In this document: positions 6,688 through 6,866 of the stretch, piece after piece
How positions within the stretch are numbered: position 1 is the first letter of the stretch
Layout of the letters: every line of letters begins with the position of its first letter
Assembly: GCA_937916085.1 (NCBI GenBank)
Contig: CALGGO010000059.1
Span: 1-6,866, forward strand
Direction of reading: 5' to 3'
Length of the DNA: 6,866 bases
From: an uncultured Prevotellaceae bacterium
Lineage (GTDB): Bacteria > Bacteroidota > Bacteroidia > Bacteroidales > Muribaculaceae
The notes under the pieces: generated by a model
Databases searched by the model: none
What the model was told of the DNA's origin: nothing
What the model saw: only the letters and a program-made list of their open reading frames with translations
Translations under genes and position numbers: made by a program

Positions 6688-6833
6688 GCGCGAAGCGCAT
6701 TTGATTAGTGATTAGTGTGAACGAGATCTCCACTAATCACTAATCGCGCCACAGCGCAACTAATCATCGGCGCGAAGCGCATGCGAGCCTGCGAGCGGCA
6801 AACTAGCGCGAAGCGCGACAAACCAGCGAAGCG
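6688..6833. repeat. Dispersed GCGCGAAGCGC mini-palindromes, 3 exact plus 1 short copy
   Basis: The imperfect palindrome GCGCGAAGCGC occurs at 6688-6698, 6770-6780 and 6806-6816, and a shortened copy GCGAAGCG at 6826-6833. GCGCCACAGCGC at 6746-6757 is a diverged relative with the same GCGC ends. Each full copy can form a 4-bp GCGC stem with a GAA loop. All four contain GCGAAGC, a heptamer known as an unusually stable single-stranded DNA mini-hairpin. Three copies are preceded by similar bases (acca, acta, acca), suggesting a repeated unit slightly longer than the palindrome. The function is unknown. Confidence 0.85.
6703..6745. repeat. 15-bp perfect inverted repeat built of a 7-bp unit
   Basis: GATTAGTGATTAGTG at 6703-6717 is exactly complementary to CACTAATCACTAATC at 6731-6745, with a 13-base loop holding the 8-bp palindrome GAGATCTC (6723-6730). 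Each arm is two copies of GATTAGT or its complement plus one base, and a further ACTAATC lies at 6759-6765. GCGC at 6695-6698 and 6746-6749 could extend the stem across a 4-nt bulge. There is no T tract on either side, so it is a poor intrinsic terminator, though it could protect the 3' end of the symporter mRNA. Confidence 0.9.
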
Positions 6834-6866
6834 ACAACTGCCATTGCCTTGTTCGCTTGTTCCTTG

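Larger units (their letters stand above)
6576..6866. other. Gene-free intergenic region made of short-repeat mosaic
   Basis: I see no convincing reading frame, tRNA or strong terminator in these 291 bp. It begins with a T-rich run that can fold weakly (tttttgt at 6582-6588 with acaaaaa at 6592-6598) just after the symporter stop, then a small GATTG/CAATC stem (6602-6606 with 6614-6618). After that come the separately listed tandem, inverted and palindromic repeats, including TGCGAGC at 6782-6788 and 6790-6796. The last bases repeat CTTGTTC at 6848-6854 and 6856-6862 and run off the window with CTTG, so this block is probably incomplete. Confidence 0.7.

Noticed and set aside
6637..6833. The repeat region as a CRISPR array
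   Set aside because: Repeat units are only 7-11 bp, spacing is irregular (for example 82, 36 and 20 bp between mini-palindromes), there are no uniform spacers and no cas genes nearby.

Overview
The window looks like an ordinary chromosomal stretch from a member of the Bacteroidota, most likely the order Bacteroidales. Four things point that way: the three protein families and their sequence style, start codons without a Shine-Dalgarno sequence but with A/T-rich leaders, two promoters matching the Bacteroidota consensus (TTTG, 19 bp, TAnnTTTG), and coding DNA of moderate GC (roughly 53-60% where I counted). The genus cannot be fixed from this. A gut Prevotellaceae- or Muribaculaceae-like organism is plausible but is a guess.

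Layout from left to right. Positions 1-77 are the region downstream of a leftward transcription unit and hold a good candidate intrinsic terminator (about 21-82, minus strand). Positions 78-2990 (minus) encode a 970-residue secreted two-domain M16 zinc metallopeptidase. It is preceded after 23 bp by 3014-4990 (minus), a 658-residue secreted GH84 beta-N-acetylglucosaminidase with the whole catalytic set present. The two form a probable two-gene operon, GH84 then M16. Positions 4991-5147 are a divergent intergenic region with back-to-back promoters, one for the operon and one for 5148-6575 (plus), a 475-residue sodium:alanine/glycine symporter of the AGCS family. Positions 6576-6866 hold no convincing gene but a dense mosaic of short repeats: an 8-bp tandem repeat, a 15-bp perfect inverted repeat made of a 7-bp unit, and four copies of a GCGAAGC mini-hairpin core.

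Functionally, the two leftward genes make exported hydrolases. One trims terminal N-acetylglucosamine and the other cuts peptides, which would suit processing of glycoproteins or glycopeptides in the periplasm. The divergent symporter imports small neutral amino acids with a cation. A joint role in nutrient scavenging is an inference from adjacency only.

I found no new multi-gene system. The parts most worth a second look are the repeat mosaic after the symporter, the heptamer-repeat leader in front of it, and a 27-bp in-frame tandem duplication in an AT-rich N-terminal part of the GH84 gene.
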